Shown here in pieces: positions 27,156-35,100 of a stretch of 64,000 nucleotides of DNA (the first letter of the stretch is position 1; each line of letters starts with the position of its first letter). Location: NCBI GenBank assembly GCA_947477565.1, contig CANJUR010000004.1, positions 62,001 to 126,000 on the forward strand, written 5' to 3'. The DNA is from Deltaproteobacteria bacterium. GTDB taxonomy: Bacteria; Myxococcota_A; Polyangia; Polyangiales; Ga0077539. The notes beneath the pieces were generated by a model. That model saw only the letters and a program-made list of their open reading frames with translations, had not been told where the DNA came from and searched no databases. Made by a program: the position numbers and the translations under genes.

Positions 27156-27922
27156 CGCGCCGCCGGCGCTGCTGCCGCTCCGCCCACGGAGGCGTTTGAC
27201 AACGCCGTCGCCTCTTGCATTGTCATCACCTGCTGCGTGTACCGGATCGCCGGCCGCTCTTCGACCGCGGTGGTTGCACCGCCGCGCTCGTATCCGACCA
27301 CCGTCACCCGTAGAGCACGCCCCTCGGGCACGCTGAACGCTTGAACCGATCGGGCGCGGAAGGTGTAGCCCCTAATATACGAAAAGATCCCGAACCCGTT
27401 CCCCTGGTATTCCAGGCTCACCGTGAGCGAATGCTCACCGGAGGTGATGCGACCATCAAAGACAGGAAAGGTGCGCTGCTCAGCTAGTGATCCACCCTCA
27501 TCGGTACGTGTGCCGATGGTAGCGCCATCAAGGCTGTAGGTCGCCCGCACCAACCGAAACGTCGAGCCCATATCGTTCTGGTGCTCGATGTTCAACTGCG
27601 CGCCCCCGCCGCCAACCTGACTGAGAACCGTCGCCGTCAACTGCTGCAACCTGGTGTGCGCCGCGGTCAGGTCGTTCGAGAGCGAAGTCATCTCGCCATC
27701 GATCTCGCGTAGTGACACCGAACGACCGGTCACCCGCGCGGGCGCTGGGAGGTCGAACGTTCCCCGCGCGACCGGAGTCGCCGCAGACGGCGCGGCCATC
27801 ACGAGCGGTACCGTGGGCGCCGGGGTCAATGCGACCGTCGGCGTCGGAACGGGCGTCGGCTGCGCAAGGAGAGCCGCCGGTGCGACGAAGAACACCGCTG
27901 AAATCAACCATCGAGGCAGCAT
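27152..27922 (-). CDS. Secreted beta-rich protein, first gene of the Glt-like operon
   Basis: 256 aa from ATG 27922 (a GTG at 27955 would add 11 residues). The signal peptide MLPRWLISAVFFVAPAAL is cut near LLAQ. A Pro/Thr/Ala-rich spacer, a short helix (LRQ-type coiled coil, ~85-115) and a beta-rich domain with HQNDMGSTFRLVRATYSLDG and YIRGYTFRARSVQAFSVPEGR follow. It is a paralogue of the next gene. It is the promoter-proximal member, 283 bp from the divergent ECF sigma gene. Function is not known. Confidence 0.78.
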   Translation of the reverse strand: MLPRWLISAVFFVAPAALLAQPTPVPTPTVALTPAPTVPLVMAAPSAATPVARGTFDLPAPARVTGRSVSLREIDGEMTSLSNDLTAAHTRLQQLTATVLSQVGGGGAQLNIEHQNDMGSTFRLVRATYSLDGATIGTRTDEGGSLAEQRTFPVFDGRITSGEHSLTVSLEYQGNGFGIFSYIRGYTFRARSVQAFSVPEGRALRVTVVGYERGGATTAVEERPAIRYTQQVMTMQEATALSNASVGGAAAAPAAR

Positions 27923-28082
27923 CCGCCGTTGCACGCGCACCCTCCATCTCGCCACGTTATCGGGCAGGACCGCTTGTATCGTTCGAGGTGGTGTACCTCA
28001 GGGGGCTCCCGAGGGTCAACGCGCACATTGGCGCAGGAGTCGACCTTCCGGATCGCCGCACGCAACGATGGACCCCGCACCC

Positions 28083-28102
28083 GAACATGACCTAGGATGT
28101 TC
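28083..28102. promoter_or_regulatory. 20-bp dyad between the Glt-like operon and the sigma gene
   Basis: GAACATGACCTAGGATGTTC has perfect 6-bp arms GAACAT/ATGTTC, with CCTAGG inside the spacer. It is in the 283-bp divergent intergenic region, 103 bp before the sigma start, so it could be an operator for either direction. No consensus -35/-10 pair is convincing here. The binding protein is unknown. Confidence 0.45.
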
Positions 28103-28205
28103 AGGCGGGTTGATTGCCCCGTGCGGGTCTCTGCGCGAGGCGGCAGATCGCCCGCGGCTGTCGTGCGTTCAAGGCAATCGTAAGTAACGACCTTCAAGAT
28201 CCCAA

Positions 28206-28826
28206 GTGCCTGGCACAGTGAACGCTGATCGGCTCGCAACGCTTAGCGACGAACTGCTGCTCGATCGCTTTCGGGAAGGTGAGGCGCGCGCTTTCGAGGA
28301 GCTCATGCGCAGACATCGGACGCCGATTTTTCACTTTATCCTGCGGTCTGTGAAGAATCCTGCGACCGCTGACGAAATTCTGCAGGACGCGTGGCTGAGG
28401 ATGATTCAGGGAGCGAGGGAGTTTCAGCGCGCGTCCCGTTTCACCACGTGGGCCTACACCGTTGCCAGAAACCTCTGTATCGATCACGCACGGAAGGCTG
28501 TTCACCGTCGTCACCCTTCCCTCGATCAGTCGCGTGATGAGGACGGTGCGGTGCTCGGAGACTCGGTTGCCTCCAGCGATGCCGGTGCCGAGCGCAACGC
28601 AATCGGGCAGCAACTCCAGCGCAGCCTCGTCGCGGCGATAGAGTCACTACCGAGCGAACAGCGCGAGGTCTTCGTGATGCGCGAATACTCCAACCTCTCG
28701 TTCAAGGAGATCGCCGACGTGGTTGGTGCACCGGAGAACACTGTGAAGTCGCGGATGCGCTACGCTATCGAGCGCTTGCAGTCTTTCCTCGTCGAGTACG
28801 AGGACTACGCCCGCACCATAGGGTGA
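28206..28826 (+). CDS. ECF-type RNA polymerase sigma factor
   Basis: 206 aa. Region 2 (~20-95: AFEELMRRHRTPIFHFILR, DEILQDAWLRM, FTTWAYTVARNLCIDHARK) and region 4 (~140-195: LPSEQREVFVMREYSNLSF, KEIADVVGAPENTVKSRMR) are complete, separated by a short linker, with no region 3, as in ECF sigmas. GTG 28206 is used; GTG 28218 is an alternative. It stops 4 bp before its anti-sigma partner. Divergence from the Glt-like operon suggests it could control that operon, though no promoter motif proves this. Confidence 0.93.
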   Translation: MPGTVNADRLATLSDELLLDRFREGEARAFEELMRRHRTPIFHFILRSVKNPATADEILQDAWLRMIQGAREFQRASRFTTWAYTVARNLCIDHARKAVHRRHPSLDQSRDEDGAVLGDSVASSDAGAERNAIGQQLQRSLVAAIESLPSEQREVFVMREYSNLSFKEIADVVGAPENTVKSRMRYAIERLQSFLVEYEDYARTIG

Positions 28827-28830
28827 CGTC

Positions 28831-30018
28831 ATGGATTGCGAGACCAGCAACGACCTCCTGATGGATCTTCACTACGACGAACTCGACGGGTCGAGGGTCG
28901 CCGAGCTTCAGGCTCACCTGGCAGGGTGTGAGAGTTGCCGCTTGGCGAGCGAGCGCCTCTCTCGCACCCGAAGGCTCGCCGTAAAGCTGACGCTGCCCGA
29001 CGCACCGACGCATTCCGCCGCGGTGATGGCTGCGCTGCTTTCGACCGCCCCGATCGCCGCCGCAACGGCGGGTCGGGTATCGGCGGTCATACCGATCGAG
29101 CGGGCGCGGGAAGCCGCGGCGGTGAACTGGCTTCAGCGAGTGGGCGAACTCGCGATGCGCCGACAGGTCGCCATGGTCGCGATTTCGCTTCTGATGGTGG
29201 GCCTCGGTTTGCGGTACCTCCCGTTCCGATCGCCGACTCAGTCGATGAACGTCGAAGCGTCGCAACCTGAGGTCATTCCTGCGACCGAGCTCACTCCGGT
29301 GCCGGTGACTTCGGCGACGCAGGGCGCGGTCCAAAACACTGCCTCTACGATGCGCGCCCGTGCACCGATCACACGGCCGACCGCCGGCGCAGATGTCCAT
29401 GGGCAGAACCACGTCCTGAGCGCCGATGGGGCTCGAGGTGCGACCTCGGGTGACGGGATGAATGGACTCGGAGGCACAGCGGGTGCTCGGGCAGGCAGCG
29501 CGGAGAGCCGTGCCGAACTTGAGAGATCGAGCGAGACCGAGGCGCCGACGGTGGCGGCACCTTCATCCAATGGGCTCGGACAGGTTCCGACCGATGAAGA
29601 GCACCATCTGCAGCAGGCGCTCCCCGTAGCGCCGGGGCCCATGCCTGTGAGTTGGTCGGCCGCGAGAAGCAGTGCCGAGAGTGCCTCATCTCATGGTGAT
29701 CTTGCGGCGACCATCGTCGGCTACCAACGAGCTCTGGCACTCGACCCGCCGCCGAACGAGCGCCAGGCCATCGCGCTTTCGCTGCACCGCGCCCTCGTCA
29801 GCGCCGGACGCAGTGAGGAGGCCAACCGCGTTCGAGCGCAGTATCTGACTCAGGCGGCAGATCCGGCCGCGCTGGCTGGGCAGGTGCTGACGTCCGCGCC
29901 ACGCACACAGACCTCAGCAGGAACCGTCCTTCCATCCTCCCCTCGACCCGCCTCGACCCGGCCCGCCCGCCGGTCGAATTCCAACATCAACACCGACTTC
30001 AACCAGTCAGCGTACTGA
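28831..30018 (+). CDS. Zinc-finger anti-sigma factor with periplasmic C-terminal extension
   Basis: 395 aa. Residues ~1-45 contain the ZAS motif HxxxCxxC (H29, C33, C36), which clamps an ECF sigma. A membrane helix is at ~111-131 (VAMVAISLLMVGLGL). The periplasmic part is mostly Ala/Thr/Ser/Gly low complexity (135-275), then a helical TPR-like stretch (~285-360: SAESASSHGDLAATIVGYQR onward) and a Ser/Arg-rich end. Starting ATG 28831, 4 bp after the sigma stop, it forms a classic sigma/anti-sigma pair, sensing envelope signals. Such a long C-terminal sensory extension is larger than in many ZAS proteins. Confidence 0.9.
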   Translation: MDCETSNDLLMDLHYDELDGSRVAELQAHLAGCESCRLASERLSRTRRLAVKLTLPDAPTHSAAVMAALLSTAPIAAATAGRVSAVIPIERAREAAAVNWLQRVGELAMRRQVAMVAISLLMVGLGLRYLPFRSPTQSMNVEASQPEVIPATELTPVPVTSATQGAVQNTASTMRARAPITRPTAGADVHGQNHVLSADGARGATSGDGMNGLGGTAGARAGSAESRAELERSSETEAPTVAAPSSNGLGQVPTDEEHHLQQALPVAPGPMPVSWSAARSSAESASSHGDLAATIVGYQRALALDPPPNERQAIALSLHRALVSAGRSEEANRVRAQYLTQAADPAALAGQVLTSAPRTQTSAGTVLPSSPRPASTRPARRSNSNINTDFNQSAY

Positions 30019-30183
30019 GCGTCTCGCGGGGTGCCCTGGCTGTCCTTGATGTTCGTTCGTCGGATCAGCACGGCCTCGCCAACGAGACGATGGCCCTATA
30101 TCCGCCTCTCGGCCCGCGAGGCGAACACGCGACCCCAGATCAGCGCTGGCAACGAGACGATCATGTGGGCTAGTGTACGAGCC

Positions 30184-30284
30184 GGAAGCACGACCTGATC
30201 TGGTGACGGGCCCAGTCTTCAAAACTGGTGGCGACGGTGCCTTTCGCATCGCGCGGGAGGTTCGATTCCTCTGTGCTTCCGCCA
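30184..30284 (+). tRNA. selC: Selenocysteine tRNA (anticodon TCA), 3' CCA encoded
   Basis: The 8-bp acceptor stem GGAAGCAC pairs with GTGCTTCC (30273-30280). The anticodon arm is CCAGT-CTTCAAA-ACTGG (30212-30228), with TCA at 30219-30221, complementary to UGA. A long variable arm (GCGA/TCGC) follows. The T arm GGAGG-TTCGATT-CCTCT leads to the discriminator G30281 and an encoded CCA at 30282-30284. Total 98 nt plus CCA, the long form specific to tRNA-Sec. Thus the organism should make selenoproteins; selA/B/D are not in the window. A decayed integrase follows immediately. Confidence 0.95.
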
Positions 30285-30938
30285 GAAATGGATTTTTTCA
30301 CAGCGTTTGCGGCGAAGATGGCGCTGCGCGTCAGGGGATCGTCCGGGTTATTCACGGGGGAGGACGGAGGCGGCTCCGTGCCGGTCGGTGGCTCCGTCGG
30401 GTCGGCGGCGGTGGGGAGCACGATCTGGAGCTTGCGGAGTTCGCGGCACAGGCTCGTCCACTGCTGGCGTGAGTATCCGTCGTACGCGGTTCTCGGCGGA
30501 GCGTGCGTGATCCAACGGAGCACCGTTCCGCCGCCGCCGTCCTCTTGGGTCAGCGTGATGAACGTGTGCCGCGCGCAGTTCCGATGGCGGTCACGGACGC
30601 CCGCGACCTTGCAGTCGGTGTGAAACGCTCGCGTGGCCGTGCTTCCATTGAGCTCCGAACCCTTCCGTCGTCCCCGGAACGCTGGTGTCACGAGGTCGCG
30701 GTCGGTCGTTGAGCGCCCGGTGACTCCGCCCAGCCACGCTGCTGCCAGTCGGTGAGGAGCCGTTCCTGGACTGGGTGGATTGGCACCTGCTTGACGGCTT
30801 GCGTCTTCGTCGGCACGCCACCGCCGGAGACCACCTCCCCGCCCCCGAGATCGTGATGCGAGTGAGCGCACGGACCGTGCGATCCAAGTCGGCGAATCGT
30901 ACGGCTCCGATCTCTCGAGGTCGCATTCCGGTTGTCAC
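30285..30938 (-). pseudogene. Decayed tyrosine-recombinase (integrase) next to the tRNA-Sec 3' end
   Basis: Read toward the tRNA, pieces of an integrase catalytic domain appear in three frames: TTGMRPREIGAVRFADLD (box I Arg), then PTKTQAVKQVPIHP...RLLTDWQQRGW in another, then DLVTPAFRGRRKGSELNG, RHTFITLTQE, ITH and YDGYSRQQWTSLC in a third. At least two frameshifts break the gene, and the first His of HxxR appears replaced, so it cannot be active. The frame of the last piece continues through the tRNA on the opposite strand. Integrases facing a tRNA 3' end mark integrative elements. The likely attachment core is the tRNA 3' sequence, but I found no second copy in the window. Confidence 0.8.
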
Positions 30939-31239
30939 CGAGCGAGTGAGTTGAGGCTTTGCGGTTGTCTTTCGCGCCGAATCCTTGATGGCAGTTGGGT
31001 TGCCACCGCGACGATGGCCCTCATCGGATTGCCCGTGCGCTCGCCGGTGGTCGCGCGCCAGGAGCGGAGCCGCGACGCCATGTCGGCGATTGCAATAAGT
31101 GACGGGATCGGTGCGCCAACACCCTCCTGTCGGACCCGATGATGTCCTGGGAGAAAGTCATCGAGACCCACCACGAGTCGTCCGCTTCGCGCTCTCCGTC
31201 AGGGACTGGATCGCCGATACCCCGAACGTCCTCGATGCC

Positions 31240-31759
31240 CGACCGCCCATCCCCCCGTGCTGTCACTTCGCCAGCTCCCTGCCCGGTGGCCGCCTCGTGC
31301 TCCATGGTCACGGGTGCCGTACTCGCACCGTTCGCGGGATCCTCACGAACGACGAAACCCCAACCCTCCAAGAACTCCTTGCGCGCCGCTACCTCTTCGC
31401 TACGTGTGGCGTGACCTCCACCGTCGTGCCCGCCGATGTGCTCCCGCGCAAGCACTTCGGCGTCGTCACCATCGCCCGCGCATTCGCCGTCGACGGCGCG
31501 ATCCGGCAGTCGCTCGACGCAGTCTACCGATCGCTCAATCCCGCGCGTGTCCGCGGCTTAAGGTGCGCGCGGCTGGTGCTCGATGCTCCGCTGGCTCTCC
31601 GTCGCCCCGACGTTCTTCCCCAACGTGCACCCGTCGCCCTCCGAGTGCTCCTCGCGCCGCTTCGCAGAGCGCACTGCCATGACCCTCGCGGCCCTCGTCG
31701 CCGACGAGTCGCTCCAGATTCCAGTGCGCGTCGTCCGCGCCGTCTGCCACCCGCCTTGA
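31240..31759 (+). pseudogene. Degenerate transposon-associated zinc-ribbon protein (DUF6431-like)
   Basis: The frame from ~31246 reads CCHFASS, GGRLVLHGHGCRTRTVRGIL, CGVTSTVVPADVLPRKHFG and VTIARAFAV, then shifts near 31570 to a frame reading RWCSMLRWLSVAPTFFPNVH and AERTAMTLAAL, ending with TGA at 31757-31759. This is the pattern of a protein encoded before IS481-like transposases in myxobacteria: a Cys-based N-terminal ribbon, VxPxxVLPRxxF, then a W..LRRW helix. The frame break, missing residues and absence of a clear start show that it is broken. A truncated transposase start follows at 31884. Confidence 0.6.
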
Positions 31760-31883
31760 TGCCCATCGCCTTGTTTTAGACAGGGAATCGCAGCTCCTCC
31801 GGTTGGGCCGACTCCCACGCGCGGCACACACCGATACCGCTCATCCCGAATCGCCCACCAAAGCCCGGGCTCAGGAGACCTCC

Positions 31884-32015
31884 ATGCCTGACGATGACCA
31901 CGAGATTACTCCCCGCCATCACGGCGAAGAGACCGCCCTCTTCCGCCTCGGCGTCATCGACGCTCTCACCCGACGCACGCTCGAGGCGAGCCAGCGAGCG
32001 CCTCCAGCGCGGTGA
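31884..32015 (+). pseudogene. Truncated IS481-like transposase N-terminus
   Basis: From ATG 31884: an acidic start then HHGEETALFRLGVIDALTRR, the helical N-terminus typical of IS481/integrase-core transposases. After ~35 residues the similarity stops at about 31999, exactly where the 120-bp repeat A begins, and the frame closes at 32015. The rest of the transposase is absent. The break shows that the repeat and the lipoprotein gene behind it were placed into, or replaced, the transposase. Confidence 0.6.
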
Positions 32016-32120
32016 ACGGGTGCTCTCGACGGCGCGCAGCGGGGGGAGCTTCGCATATAGATGTGATCAGGTACCTGGAGCGAATCCGTGCCAGCGGGCG
32101 TGCCGCGTTGGATCGCTTAT
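32001..32120 (+). repeat. Repeat A, 120 bp, upstream of the RCC1 lipoprotein gene
   Basis: Nearly identical to repeat B at 35872-35991. Perfect blocks are the first ~33 bases (starting CCTCCAGCGCGGTGAACGGG), ~29 bases around GATCAGGTACCTGGAGCG, and TTGGATCGCTTAT at the end, with mismatches and 1-base indels between. The 3' edge is 67 bp before the ATG of the lipoprotein gene. It likely holds the promoter. Confidence 0.9.
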
Positions 32121-32187
32121 CCCCTAGATTTCGCTCCACACCGGCGCTCCGACCCGCAGTACCAATGGTCTCTGGAGGTCGAATATC

Positions 32188-35100
32188 ATGAGTCGAACAA
32201 GAGCCTTTTCCGCGGTGCTGACCGCGGCGCTGCTGGCTGCGTGCAGCAGCAACTCCTCGGTGGTCGGTGGTGACGACGTCGGCAACCTCGGCGCCGACGC
32301 CTCGGCCGACGCAGGCTTCGACGCAGGCTTCGACGCAGGCTTCGACGCAGGCTTCGACGCAGGCTTCGACGCGGCGCCCGACGTCCCCGCCGACGTCGGC
32401 CGCGCGGGCTGTCGCGACAACATCGACTGCGCGGGCGACGAGCTCGGCAACCGCGTGTGCGACGTCGCGGAGGCGCGCTGCGTGGCCTGCACGGCGACCA
32501 ACCGCGGCTCGTGCGGAGGCAGGCAGTTCTGCACCGCCGCGAACCGCTGCGAAGCGGGCTGTAGCGCCGATGGCGACTGCGCCGGCGGCGGCGACGCGGG
32601 TGCCCCGGCCGACGGCGCGGCCACGGCCGGGTTGCGCTGCGACACCGCGCGGCACGCCTGCGTGGCTTGCGTGAGTGACGACCACTGCTCGGTGGGCCAG
32701 GTCTGCCAGTCGGGCGCCTGCGTCGCGGGCTGCAACGAGCGCCGCGGCTGCCCGACGGGCCAGGCCTGCTGCGGCTCGACCTGCGCCAATGTGCAGGACG
32801 ACGCGCTCCGCTGCGGCACCTGCACGACTGTCTGTGCCGGGGGCAACAACGCCGCCCCCGCGTGCTCAATGGGCGCGTGCACCCGCCGCTGCCTGCCCGG
32901 CTTCGCCGACTGCGACGGCGACACCACAAACGGCTGCGAGGTCTCGCTCGAGGGCTCGGCCAACTGCGGCGCGTGCGGCCGCACCTGCACCGGCGCGACG
33001 CCCCTCTGCTCGACCACCGCGGGCGCCTCGCGCTGCGTCTCGGGCTGCGATGCGATGCAGACCCGCTGCGGCTCGGTCTGCGCCGACACCCAGAACGACG
33101 CCACCGACTGCGGCCGCTGCGGCAACGTGTGCCCCGGCGGCGCCAACGCGACCGGGTCGTGCGCGGCCGGCGCCTGCCGCCTCGCCTGCAACGCCGGCTT
33201 CGCCGACTGCGAAGGCGACGCCACCAACGGCTGCGAGGCCAACCTCAACACCGGCGTCGGCAGCTGCGGCGCCTGCGGCACGGTCTGCCCCTCCGGGGGC
33301 AACAGCACCTCCTCCTGCGCGGCCGGGCGCTGCCGCCTCGCCTGCAACGCAGGCTTCGCCGACTGCGACGCCAACGCCGTCAACGGCTGCGAGGTCAACG
33401 TGCTCACCTCGTCGGGCAGCTGCGGCGCCTGCAGGCGCACCTGCCCCGGCGGCGCCAACGGCTCGGCCACATGCAGCAACGGAACCTGCCAGGTCGCCTG
33501 CAACCCCGGCTTCGGCGACTGCGACGGCGACGCGTCCAACGGCTGCGAGCAGTCCCTCGACAACGCCACCCACTGCGGCCGCTGCGCCAACGGCTGCGCC
33601 GGCGCGACGCCGGTGTGCGCCGCCGCTATGGGCGCGAGCGCGACTTGCACCAGCGGCTGCGCCTCCGGGCAGCAGCGCTGCGGCAGCTCGTGCTTCGACC
33701 CGCAGACTGACCCCGATCACTGCGGCGACTGCACGACGGTCTGCCGCACGACGCCGAACACCCGCGCGACCTGCGCGGTCGGCCGCTGCGGCACCGCCTG
33801 CGCGCCGGGCTTCTCCGACTGCGACGGCGACGCGGCCAACGGCTGCGAGGTCAACACCCAGGTGAGTACGACCCATTGCGGCGCGTGCAACAACACCTGC
33901 CGCACCGGGCAGAACTCCACCGTGGCCTGCGTGTCGAGTCAGTGCCGCGCGACCTGCAACGTCGGCTACGGCGACTGCGACACGCTCGAGCTCAACGGCT
34001 GCGAGGCCAACCTGCTCACCGCCACCGCACACTGCGGCGGCTGCGGGCGCCTGTGCCCCCCCGCGGCCAACGCGGTGCCGACGTGCACTGACGGGGGCTG
34101 CGCGTTCCGCTGCGTGACGGGCTTCGCCGACTGCGACGGCAACGCAGCCAACGGCTGCGAGACCGCCCTCGACGGCGCCACCAACTGCGGCGGCTGCGGC
34201 CGCGTCTGCGGCTCGGCCACGCCGCTCTGCTCCACCGCGGGTGCGACGCCGACGTGCATCTCCGGCTGCGACGCCACGCAGGTGCGCTGCGGCAGCAGCT
34301 GCGTCGACCTGCAGAGCGACCCGACCCACTGCGGCGCCTGCTCGGCCGCGTGCTCCACCGGGCCCAACGCCACCCGCACCTGCACCACCGGGCGCTGCGG
34401 CATCACCTGCGCGTCGGGCTTCGGCGACTGCGACAACGCGCCCTCCAACGGCTGCGAGGTGGCATTCGCCGCCGACAACGCCAACTGCGGCGGCTGCGGC
34501 CGTGCGTGCCCCTCGACGCAGACCTGCACCGCGGGCGCCTGCCGCGACCGCTGCGCCGCCGGCCTCACCTTTTGCAGTGGCGTCTGCGTCAACGGGCAGA
34601 ACGACAACGACAACTGCGGCGCCTGCGGCAACTCCTGCGGCACGGGGCGCTACTGCCTCGCGGGAACCTGCCGCACGGGCAACGTCTCGACGGTGACGTC
34701 GGGCAACGACCATGTCTGCGCGATCCGCGGCTCCGGCACCGTCTGGTGCTGGGGCTACAACGGCTGGGGCCAGCTGGGCAACGGCAACACCACCAGCAGC
34801 CTCGTGCTTCAGCAAGTGCCGCGGATCACCAACGCGGTGGAGGTCGGCGCCTCGAGCGGGAGTTCCTTCGCGCGCCTGGCCGACGGCACGGTCGTCGGGT
34901 GGGGCTTGCACTACGGCGCCGGCGAGCTCGGCGACGGCAGCACGGTCCCGCAGCGCACCTCGCCGGTATCGGTGGTGGGCCTGACCAACATCGTCGACAT
35001 CTCCACCGGCGGCTGGGCGCACAGCTGCGCGGTCGACGCCTCGGGCCGCGCCTGGTGCTGGGGCTGGAACAACTACGCCCAGCTCGGCGACGGCAGCACG

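Noticed and set aside
26364-27922. Dihydrolipoamide acetyltransferase
   Set aside because: No lipoyl domain, no catalytic His-x-x-x-Asp-Gly motif; both are secreted beta-rich proteins.
28083-28102. LexA/SOS box
   Set aside because: Only the GTTCAGG half fits the myxobacterial LexA consensus; the other half does not, and the neighbouring genes are not SOS genes.
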